Position numbers and translations under genes: made by a program. This document shows, one piece after another, positions 14,470-24,911 of a DNA stretch of 64,000 bases. The stretch spans positions 11,179,042-11,243,041 of the forward strand of contig NC_037590.1 of the NCBI RefSeq assembly GCF_003073045.1, read 5' to 3'. Below the pieces are notes generated by a model. It ran no database searches. It was given only the letters and a program-made list of their open reading frames with translations, and was not told the origin of the DNA. Source of the stretch: Pomacea canaliculata (taxonomy: Eukaryota > Mollusca > Gastropoda > Architaenioglossa > Ampullariidae). The number at the start of each line of letters is the position of its first letter. Position 1 is the stretch's first letter.

Positions 14470-16400
14470 CTAGATACACTGCACGCCAGACACAGGTTGT
14501 CAGTCCCATCATTCCGCCACAACGAACTGGACTTCAAGATCCTCTCACCTCGCCTCTTTTGAGCACTTATGGGGTGACCGCGGGGACATTACACTAGCAT
14601 GTCTTGGAGAAGAATTCTCTCTCAAACCTCACTACTCCATATAGCAAAAGGCCATCTTGCACACACGGGGCCTTCATAATCGAACGCACAGCAGAATACT
14701 TTGTGTGTGTGTGAGATGGTCATGTAAAAACCAGCTGGGTTTCGATTTAAAAGAAAATGTGAACTGTTAAATGAAAAGCAAAGACAATACAAAAGACAAA
14801 GTTTCACGAACTCCCTAGCAATAAGGGGGAAAAAAACATTCGCGAAGGAAAAAATGATTATCTCTTTGCACTACTAGCTTTATTTCTTTAAACTTGATTT
14901 AATTCACTATGATAGCAATGAATATTGACCTGATTTCATAAACAAGAACTGAGCAAATTGGTATGAGCTAAATAGGTGCTCATTACCATCAGCGTGCATG
15001 TAAGTGACAGACCAACTGTGTTCGGGCATTCCACTTCAGTGCATTCGGTTCTTTCATCTGCACATCGTTCCGTTCAAAGGGATTCCTGCTTAAACTCATT
15101 AACCTATGTATAACATTGCAAAATATTTCCCCAAATAAAACAATACATATATGTAACAAAAAATTATATGTAAAGCATCCCTGACCCCTACGTGGTTGAG
15201 TGCAACTACACGGCTGCCGTTAACGCCGGAATTAATCCTTCGTGTGGTGGTATAAACAAAAAGAGACATAAAACCACGACAACTGTCACATCTAATATTA
15301 TCCCAAAACCCAACACAACAAAAGGTGCAGCGGTATGTATAAAGCTATGAATGTTTCTACTGACTGTCGCGATGACTGACAGATGTTTCACGCTTTAACC
15401 AAAGGTTTCTACTTACGAAGGCATTTCTCCCCCCGTGTATCAGACCCTCGGTTCTATGGCACAGATAGCGAGCAGGGCCATTGACGTAACAAGCGCAATG
15501 GAAACGAGAGGCGGATGGCTTCAGCCTTTTGCTGCTGAAGTCTGGACACAAGTCCCGGTGTCTGTCGATGTTTCAGACTTTGATCGACTACCCCCGCCTC
15601 TGTGTCGGGTCTCATCTAACAAAAAAAGCGGACTGTTTCATCGATCCTGTCTGGAACTACAGTCTCTCTTGTGAGTACATATAGTCCTTCAGTGTAAAAA
15701 TGGCCGAAATTCCCGCCGAGCCCGTAACTTACAGGTGGATCAAACCGAGAACCACTGTCCTGCGTAATGTACCCGTCGTAGTCCGTGATAGGTTATACGC
15801 ATCGCAACCGTTACAAGCCAGTGATGGACGTACCCCTACTGTCAGTTTCATCGATAAAGTGAAAATCATAATCAGATTAAGCATATTAATAAATTAACAT
15901 ATAAATGGCAGCTCAATACTACAATGTCTTTAAAGCAAAACCATAGATGCTTCACAGATAGATCGATGTATATGAACTGAAGTCCAAATGAACAGTCGTA
16001 CCTCGTTAGTTAGTCGAGTGCCCAAGTTGCTCTTCGTTTCTATCAAAATATATCCCAGCTGAATCAAGCAGCAGTGAAGCACAAGATGGTAACTCAAAAG
16101 ACACAAGGAAGCGATATCATTTCTCTTCCTGGTCGTAAATTTGGCATGACGGTTTGTGAGGGTGGGGGCAAGGAGGAGACAAGGGATTGATGGTGCGAGG
16201 GGTAGGGGACTGCAAAAGGTAGGGTGTATTCATATGGGACTGAGCATCAAACAAAGTAACAAGATCAGATGTACGTAATGAGACAGAAACAAAACATATC
16301 CTCCTGGCCGTAAAACACAATCAAGGGATGGGGGAAGGGGAAGAATATGCAATGATCATTTCAAAAGAACACATCTAATATGAACATCCCGATTCCTGCC

Positions 16401-17544
16401 TTGTCATCTGCAGCAAGTGGAGAGGTGGGCACAAATCCTACATGTGTAAGTCATTTTTTTCCAAATCTCTGGGCTAAGCTAAATGCAAAATACTTGTTTC
16501 GCCAAAATTAGTGAAACATATCTTCTTTCTCAAACAGAAGGGGGTCATTCATTTGGAGAAATACTATTTTGTGCCAAGCTCAATCATCTGGAAAAACTGC
16601 ACTCTTTGACACTTTATACATTTACTGGCTACATTAAGTTTTCTTTTTTAGATTGATGTGTGAGAAAAAAACCAAAGACTACACAGTTCAGTGGAAGTTA
16701 GAGGTGTTTTAAAATAAAAATATTAATATTACACAATAGCAGCACAAAATTTGAAGAAAAAAAAAAAAGAAGAAAACTGTTTCGTTTTTCAACAGTGCTT
16801 GTGTGCTATGCCTTTTAGCCTGGAGGTTTTGAAGAAAGATCTAAGTTTCAGTGCTGCAAACCAATGTTTCCTACTGCACTGAAATACCTGTAAATCTAAA
16901 GAAAATTTGCCATTTGAGCTGAGGAAGTAAATAACTTGGCATTGAAAGCTGGAAAATGGTTAGGTATAAGAGGTTGTATTGTGTAATAAACCACACATCA
17001 AAGCTGATATTTTGTCCTTACTTGCTATCAGGTCTGTGATATCCACATACAATAAAAATGGATAAATGTCTTGGTAATAATACAAAATACATTAATATAC
17101 AGTGATGTTCAATCCCCCCCCCCCCCCCTTACTGCAAATGTTCATTGAAACTGCCAATATTTTTTATTAGGTAGGTAACCCCCCTCCCCAACATTTTATG
17201 GTGGGAAATCCTGAAAATACAGTCATGATAAAATAATAAACAAAAACTTGCTTCACAGAATCTGACAGAATGTAGAATGAACTTGAATACTGTCTTTGTC
17301 TCACTACATTTTAATGCCTTTCCCTTTCCCCAAGTAAATGATAGTGCATCTCACTGAGAAATGTAAAAGCATATTATTTTGGAGACTAGTGACTTCTTTT
17401 CCTATTTGTTTGTAACTGTGACATGCATCAACAACAGTGGTCTATAATTTTACCTTCTGAGCCAAAAGAGATCAATGGCATGGAATGTGACTGATCTATT
17501 TATGAGCCTGAAGTATACATCAGTGGTCTAATTAAACATGTTTA
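16401..17544. other. AT-rich non-coding stretch
   Basis: Composition shifts to AT-rich with few CpG at about 16.4 kb. A run of 15 C (17,114-17,128) is the only marked local feature. No gene is seen. Confidence 0.5.
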
Positions 17545-18015
17545 AATGTAACGTGGCCACTTGCATCTCTGGCAGAAGCCCTTGGTACATCTCCAAACTC
17601 AGCCCCATCTATACACCCACTTCAACCTCTTCGCTCATCTTTTGACATCAAGCTTCTGTGAGTCCCACTAAGACGCATGGACAGAGGTTGTTTTCCTACC
17701 AAGCCCCATCAACTTGGAATGGATTACCCATCAGCATTCGCCACTCTGATTCTCTTACCACCTTTAAGTCCAAACTTAAGACACATCTTTTCAGAACAAC
17801 TTCACTGTGACCCTGTCCTGACCCTGAGCATGCATGATGTATGACTGTATTTACTTTGTGTATGAGTAGTATCTGTAGTATATATGCTAATATGGGTGCA
17901 TGGTTGTTTATGATCTAGTAATCTAGTTGATTATGATTTATGTAAAGAGCTCTGAGCAAAACAATTTTTGGAAATGTGCTATATAAATCGTCCTGATTAC
18001 TATTATTATCATCTA
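17545..18015 (+). mobile_element. LINE (L2-like) 3' end relic
   Basis: The + strand, read in one frame at about 17,669-17,808, gives the typical C-terminal end of L2/Rex-type LINE ORF2. It has a QRLFSYQAPSTWNGLP block followed by a conserved Ser/Thr-Phe-Lys-Ser...Leu-Lys-Thr-His-Leu-Phe segment and then a stop. Downstream is a 3' untranslated tail with GCTCTGAGCAAAA, a GTGCTATATAAAT block and a TTACTATTATTATC repeat at the end. The 5' part is missing or unrecognisable, so this is a 5'-truncated dead copy. Confidence 0.75.
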
Positions 18016-21000
18016 AGCCTTTCCATTTATTTACTTTTTTTATCTTTTCCAATTCCACAATGTGATCCTATGACTTTGCTTCAGAAATCAAACATAGACA
18101 AGCACAAGATTACTTTTTACAATGAAAATTATAAGGTATCTTTTTGAACACACATTTTGAGGAAAATTTCAAGAGCAAGAATGCCTTAGATTGGAGTGTT
18201 CTAGTGCCCTTGCTGCATGAAACAGCTGACAAACCAATTTCCAACAGGTAAGAGAAAACAGAGGGGACTGTGCTCCAGAACATTCTCCCCTAGAATAAAG
18301 CATTCTTCTCTAATTTCACTACATTGCAAAGGTTAGACAACTTATACTGATAAACAAACATTTTTGTCATAAATGTAACTTTGTTAAATGTTAAAAAATA
18401 GTAAATCATTTCACTTTGTGACTTCTCTGCCTTGCTTGTTTATATTTATTAATAACTACATTTCTCAAGATCAACTTATTGAATTTCTAAAAATCAAAGT
18501 ATTACTAAATAAAAATAATGGTTTCCTCCAATACAAAAAATGAATTTCATTAATAATAAATAAGATAATAAATAAATGTTTGATTTCAGGACAAAGGCAC
18601 CAATATCAGCAAAAAAAAAATTTAAGATTATTCATGTTATGCAATTTCTTTAAAATTTAAAAGATTACTGAACAAATGTGAGCAGTGTGGACATAATGTT
18701 ACTGAAAAAAGGGAGAGAACCCAGAAGACAGCGCTAATTATAACATTTTTCAAGATTTTCCAGGATCCTATATAACAAATTTTGTGAAACAGCTTATGCA
18801 TTCTACTGCAAGGTGATTGGAGGACTTTCTATCTTCTTCTAATTCATCTGTATATTGCATAAAAGCCATCTTTCAGTCCATCTAGTAATGTTAGTCTTTC
18901 TCATTTAATGAAACAGTGCAAAATTCTATCAAAAATATTAAATAAAAAAAGATCAAAATTAATTGCATATTCTTCATGCTAAGAGATAAATTATTCCATA
19001 AAGAACCATAATTTATTAGGAAAAAGACTGTTAATGTAACTGTTATGAATTTAATGCAACATATGTTTGTGATAAAGATGTGTTAGCAGAGCTAAGTTTG
19101 TGGTACAAAAAGCTTTAAGAAATTTACAATTTAATACAGCATCTGAAAATGATCTAGGTTTATGTAAATCCTCAAGTAAATTTAAGTAGACTGCAAGTAA
19201 TGTTTTCTTGTATTTACAACATACTGGACCATTATTTTTTAATGTTAAATTTTAAAGTATATTCTTTGATGTTAAATGATGAAATAATGCATTTCATTTC
19301 AACACTAAATAACTTTCTACAACGTCTAAGCTGTGAATTACAGTATATCAAGTATGATCTACACTGTAGAAGTCCCCCCACCCACCCGAAGCTATTCCCT
19401 TCAAACACCACCGATTAACATGGCATTAAATTTATGTATTCTTAAACCTTCTAAACAGCTATAACAAATATAATATGGCTTATCACAGATCAAAGTAAAA
19501 ATGCCCTTGCTATGGCTGTGGCTTAGAGTAAGAATGAATGAAGGGAAATAACTCTTACTTTTAATCATTTGAATCAGCAACCACTGCAAAGATTTCAACA
19601 GCCTCTGTATAATTTATTAATAACAACGTGAAGTTTCACTGGGCATGTTCTTATAATATCCCAGGACTTACACAATTTTGTCAATCCACTTATATAATTT
19701 TTTCATCTGACTTATTACTGTTCATTAAAGTTGTTTTGAGTTTTAAACAAGAAAAGGCGATTTTAACACAAATCCCTCAAAGATACAAAAAGGGAAAAAT
19801 CAGCAAGAGCTTTAGTCACATCTGTTAGTCAGCAATGCAATCTATAGCTAGCAATCTTCATTGTGAACAGGCAAAAGTTGCTTATCATTCACAAAAAAAT
19901 AACAGTAGCCCTCTAGCCTTCTGGTCATTGCGAAGTGACACATTAGTGACAGTATATATCTTATGAAATATTTTTGTGAGGACGGTGTCCATCTACTTTC
20001 CCCAACTACTTTTCCTCCCCCAGCTGTCTGTGGGTTAGATATTCATTCAATAGCTGGGTCAGCTGGGGGAAGTATGATGTGCCATATCATTATCAACCAA
20101 TTAGTATGCACATCTACAACCTTGGACACAGGCGACCTAACTTTTGATCTATTCACTCCTTAAAGATTTGATACAAATGCAGGAAAACATTTGTGTTGGT
20201 GACCCTTTAGGTGCTGGAAAAAGCACTACTTGGCAAATATGTTTTGCTAAGAGAGTAGATTGTGGCATAAAAGCATGAAAAAATTTATGCGGGTAAACAT
20301 TAACAAAAGAAGCGGCACTATGTTTAGTTTATAATCACTAGATTATAAAAGGCAATTACAGACTGTTTTGCTATGCAGTTCAGTCAAAAAAGAACTGCCA
20401 GCTTTATTTAGTCTAGCAGAAAGAATTATGATTTTAACCTTAAACAGAGAGCAATGCCCTGTTTATGCCACTTCATCTCTTTCAAAAATGCATGCAAGAT
20501 GGATGTGGTATGTATCTGTAGATCTAAAATTTTTATAATAGACTAACATCTCACTTTAAAAGGGATCCCCTTACTACAATATCCTTATGGAAATATTTTT
20601 GATAAAAGATCATTGGCAGCTCAAAGACTACATATGGAGCTACGAGGAACTGGCAAAGCTTGGAAATGAAAAAAAAAAAAGCAATTGTAATTGAAGATTA
20701 AAAATACAATTTTGGGAATATTTATCATGTCAAGCGATGTAGATGCCCCATGTTAGCTTTTACCATTTAATGGTAGCAAGAAGTGATTCCTGATGGCTCA
20801 CCAGGGTGGTAACTGCGCAAGGGACAAATTTCTTTAATGGCTACTTAAAAGATATATTGTTCATTTTGCTCAGTTGCATGACATTTCTAATGCTGAATAT
20901 TTCAAAAAAACTCATGAAGATCACTTTTATTATATTAATTAACCAATGACTAAAACTAGAGAGTAATTTAAAGTGAAAAAGAAGCTTATAACTTCAGACA

Positions 21001-21540
21001 TTTTTCTTTAATAATGTATTAAACAGAGAAACCAAGGCAAGCAAGGCCTCATTCTCTCCCCATCTCCAACAGAATAAAATTATAGAAAACACCAAATGCA
21101 GTTGCTGAAACCGAGATAGTGATAGTATGTACATTGTAAATGTTCAATGGAATCTCCCCATGTCTTATCGAAAGCACATTACAGAAAAATATCTTAATAA
21201 GAGATAAGACAAATAAGACAAAAAGGAATATCTACTTGGCCGAGTCGATAATTCTGTGAAACTGAAAATAACCAATTAAGAAGAAAGTGTGAAGTGTGCC
21301 TTGTCTCATTTTCCTGCTTTCAATTACACAACAGCTAACAATGCAAACTACTTAATTGGCAGCTCATCCCCTGGGTTCTCTTTGCAGTAAGCTTTATGCC
21401 ATTTTACCCCTCTAGATTTTAACTTGTTGATTTCAACTCTTATCAAAGTTTCTAAAATCCTTTAAAATAAATTAAAGGTCTCAATGGGACCTGATTAACA
21501 ATAGGGGCAAAGATGTGGTTCAACACGTCTAGAACATGGG
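18016..21540. other. AT-rich non-coding stretch with decayed coding-like patches
   Basis: No gene can be supported. At 20.2-20.7 kb several short frames look like remnants of a decayed protein, including a Gly-rich GKST motif at about 20,200-20,235 and a later block ending in ELRGTGKAWK. They are broken by stops and change frame, and I cannot name the parent. Confidence 0.4.
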
Positions 21541-21544
21541 ATGA

Positions 21545-21731
21545 GGAGGGGGGGGAATGGGGTTGTATGCTATGCCAGCAACTAAGGCTATATCACCGCA
21601 AGGCAGCCAGCCCTGTAAACAGATGTCACGTGCAGAGAAAGAACAGCGTGCCTGAGACGAGAGTTGAACCCAGGACAGCCAACCTTCACTGTATTGGTGA
21701 CAGGTGCTAATTGTTGCGCCACCGCAGCGCC
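21545..21731 (-). mobile_element. tRNA-derived SINE, family A, copy 1
   Basis: Read on the - strand, the element starts GGCGCTGCGGTGGCGCAAC. It has an A-box-like TGGCGCAAC...TTAGC and a B box (GGTTCAACTCTC) about 70 bases in, which is RNA polymerase III promoter spacing. The following body (CTGCACGTGACATCTGTTT, GGGCTGGCTGCCTTGC, ATATAGCCTTAGTTGCTGGC) is shared with the + strand copy at 29.03-29.22 kb. The two copies define one SINE family. Confidence 0.85.
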
Positions 21732-23440
21732 TATGGGATGAGGAATGGATAGCTTCATTTTCATCTGCTGCTTTTACATCTCCAAATAAATCAAATAATC
21801 CTTGCTGCTAGGAGGCAACGTGAACTTTCCCACTCCCACAAGTCTTGAACTGACCTGTTTTGAAGCTGAAGACACTACCAAGATTTGTTATTATTAAACA
21901 TACCAAGATTCATCACCCCTCTTGCAGTTCATATTCATTTCATATAAATTTTGCAATGATTATAAAAGTGATGAGTCAATAATAAGTGAATGATCCCCAA
22001 CATTTTCATCCCTATCCTCAACCTATGACAATCCACAGTCTGAAATAAAGTAGATGAAAGCGCAAACATCAACTATAAGCTAAGTAACATCGATGGTCTT
22101 GTCCATTATTATGAAATATAAGATTTACAATGCTATATAAAATTAATAATTAGTGTTAAAAAGCCATTACTTTATATGTGCACTTTGAAATAGTATTGCT
22201 GTTAGTACTGTTTGCTTTTTTTGTGTGCCTAAGTTACACACCACAGACAAAGAAAGATACCAAGCTAGGATCAAAAACAACTGCTGCATTATGGATACAT
22301 ACCCTTCTAAAGATCTAGATGTTTCCACTGACAAACAGCACCTTAAGATCTGGCTGATTTATGCCATCTTCCCACAGGGACATCTGTAATGCAATTTAAA
22401 TTGACAGATAAAAATAACAAAGAGGTGATTACAACAACTAGCTTAAAAATATGAATGAAGTAAAGAAAAATGAGTATTTGAAGTCTGAAAACATAAATCG
22501 TATAAACAATAAAATTATTGAAATAAGATGATATTTAACCCAGACAAAGAAATTCCTGCACAATTCTGTTTGAACATGACTGCACTTCAGTACGAAAACA
22601 GTGCTAAAAATCTAATTTACTTTATTCTTATAATTTGTTTCTCTTTTATGTCATAAATAAACACTGTTATACGAATGAAATAAATTATGTTTTCTTTACA
22701 ACTAATGCTAAAGGAAAATGTTAAACTTACTTCAAGAACAGTTAGATATGTCATATATTTTAAAAAGTAGACAAATACTCATTACAGAATTTTCAGAAAA
22801 ACTAGATCCTAAAGATTCCTTGTATATATATATAAGGAAATTATCGCAATTATATTTAAGCTCAGTGCTAACATGTGTTGTGCAACTCAGAGGCCAATTC
22901 AAAACAGTAGTCTGAGGACCAGCCCTAGTGAAATTGTTCATCCTTAACCCTATCTCTGACAGTAGAAAAGCAACAATGCCTCTCAGACAGAAATAAAATA
23001 CGTTTTTTTTTTTAGAGCTGTAATGTGTCACATAATAAAACGATACACAAGGAAAAAGAAAACATGCAGTTAATTTATGCATAAAAGGAGGAAGTCAGGT
23101 CGTGAACTCGTAGTTGTAGACTGATAGATAACATGCAATTATTTTTTATTGCAATAATTTCTTAAAGTAGAAGCTTTTGCATTCAGGTATTAACTAAGCT
23201 CTTTAAAACAGTTTAATGGAATAATCGTGAATATGCACTATGGACTTCTGCTCTCTCTCAAATCTGTGGTTTTAAAATGTATATATATATGTATGCAAGA
23301 AACAGGAAGTGCAGACGAGATCTTTGGGTTCTTCAATTGTGAATGTACCGAGACTTCAAACCACATTAGTTCTTATATTTTCCGTTGTTTTCATGTTACG
23401 ACATTTAAGAAAATACGAACCCATAACTTTCAGGATGCGA
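21732..23440. other. AT-rich non-coding stretch
   Basis: No exon, RNA gene or mobile element recognised. A 116-codon frame on the - strand (22,732-23,082) has no family resemblance and biased AT-rich composition, and is taken as chance. Confidence 0.45.
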
Positions 23441-24100
23441 AAACCCTTTCACAAATCGTTATGCACACGCATATCATCCTGACAAACGCCGTCTTTAACC
23501 ATGTAAATAGGGCGCCATATTGCGGTACCCCGGATGACAGCAGTATGACGTCAGTCCTGGATTTCGCAGGCTTTAGAAAAGTAGGTTACAGGCTAAGCCA
23601 ATCATCATTCCAGAAAATTCTTATATGCGTTAAACGTCAGTAGAAAGGCTACAATAGAGAAACGTGTTTCTCTACGTGTAATCGTCATTTCCGGTAGCGT
23701 AAATGGCCGCTTCCTACTATCGAAAAACTGTGAACTTGCTACAAACTCTCGGAAAGACATGAACGTGTGCATTAGTTTTTCATTTTTTGTGAGTATGGTT
23801 ACAAACACCAAAACCCTACTCCGTGCAAAATTTATAGTAGATATACATTTCAGTTTAGCAATCCTTTAGTTTGAATTTTGCGTTTGCTATCCACTTAAAC
23901 AGAGTTCCGATTGTATACTTCAGTGTAGTGGCAGCTCAACTTATTTGTCTCACTGCGTTTGTTTTTCTCTCTTACACATATCCCGAACATTGACAGATTT
24001 GTCTCACGTGCGAAACAGCCGACGTATATAAGATGTCCTAAGTCCTTTAGGATGCAGCAGATCTTATGTCAATGAATATTAATTTGTACCGCCTGTAGAT
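23440..24100 (+). promoter_or_regulatory. Candidate PDPK1 upstream promoter region
   Basis: Against the AT-rich background this patch regains CpG. It contains a full palindromic cAMP-response-element-type site TGACGTCA (23,546-23,553) and an ETS-like TTCCGG core near 23,690. It lies 0.9-1.4 kb upstream of the PDPK1 coding exon, which itself appears to start at a splice acceptor (TTATTCAG, ending 24,851). An untranslated first exon upstream is therefore expected. Placement here is inference. Confidence 0.35.
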
Positions 24101-24596
24101 GATTTTTCTAAAATGCAAAATAAAGGAATCTGGCGTTTGCATTTGAATGAAACTGTTAGTAAAATAAAGTTATCTTGTACAGCAGTTTACATGTTACCCT
24201 TGTCACTTTATTGTCAAATTCATGTATGTTCAGAGGATACTGAAAGGAAGACATGTAAAGGTTGACTTTTGTCCTCCTTCAACGAACGCTCTCATGTCGT
24301 CTGCTTTTCTTCTTGTCGATTTTTTTGCTGCTCCTTACTAGATGCAATTGACTTTGTGATCTCTTTCTCTCTTTCTGAATGTGAGGTAGTACTAGTAGGT
24401 CATCACTATGCAGTGCTGGTGTTAGTAACAGTATATATATATAGAAACACATCATACTCCACATTATATACAGGCTGTCTATTTATGGCCTCATAAAGAG
24501 CAGAGCAGTATGCCTCCAAATAATGTGCAGTGATTAGTGCTATCTTTTTCTTTCAGCACCAACAAAGTATGAACACACAAATACACATGTTAATAT

Positions 24597-24771
24597 CAGG
24601 GCTTCTGCTAAGGCAAAATTCTTTGGGGTCCCAGGGACCCCATCTTCAGATTTTTAAGGGGTCCCTGTTCTTCGCCCAAATTTAAAGGGGACCCCATTGA
24701 CGAAAATTGAAGGGGTCCTCCGAACTTTTAATGCGTACTGTACACAATTTTTTGCATAAGCAGAAGCCCTG
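24597..24771. mobile_element. MITE-like element with terminal inverted repeats
   Basis: A 175-bp element has perfect 13-bp inverted ends (CAGGGCTTCTGCT / AGCAGAAGCCCTG). These continue imperfectly into an AAAATT block. It is flanked by a direct AATAT on each side (24,592-24,596 and 24,772-24,776), which would be a 5-bp target duplication. The interior repeats GGGGTCC-type motifs, including a GGGGTCCCAGGGACCCC palindrome. It has no coding capacity, so it is a non-autonomous DNA transposon. Superfamily is uncertain: CAGGG ends recall hAT, but hAT normally makes 8-bp duplications. Confidence 0.75.
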
Positions 24772-24911
24772 AATATAATGAATGACTTTCATTCATCTCA
24801 AATTCTAAAGTAGTATATTTTATATTTTAAAAAAACCTTTCAATTATTCAGGTCATGGAATTTTGAAGACACATCATTTGGAATAGAGAGGGTGCTGGAA
24901 GATCTTTGATA

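Larger units (their letters stand above)
11561..16400. other. Gene-poor stretch apart from the duplication
   Basis: Apart from the duplicated 300-bp unit and the polypurine tract, nothing here is recognisable. A 65-codon frame beginning at 15,700 (+) has coding-looking codon use and a GT dinucleotide just after its most protein-like part, but it matches no family I know and has no partner exon. It is not called a gene. Confidence 0.45.

Noticed and set aside
21545..21731. Functional tRNA gene at the SINE heads (also at 29.03 kb and 63.48 kb)
   Set aside because: Only the A- and B-box regions are tRNA-like; a proper cloverleaf with paired acceptor stem is not formed and the sequence runs on into a SINE body.
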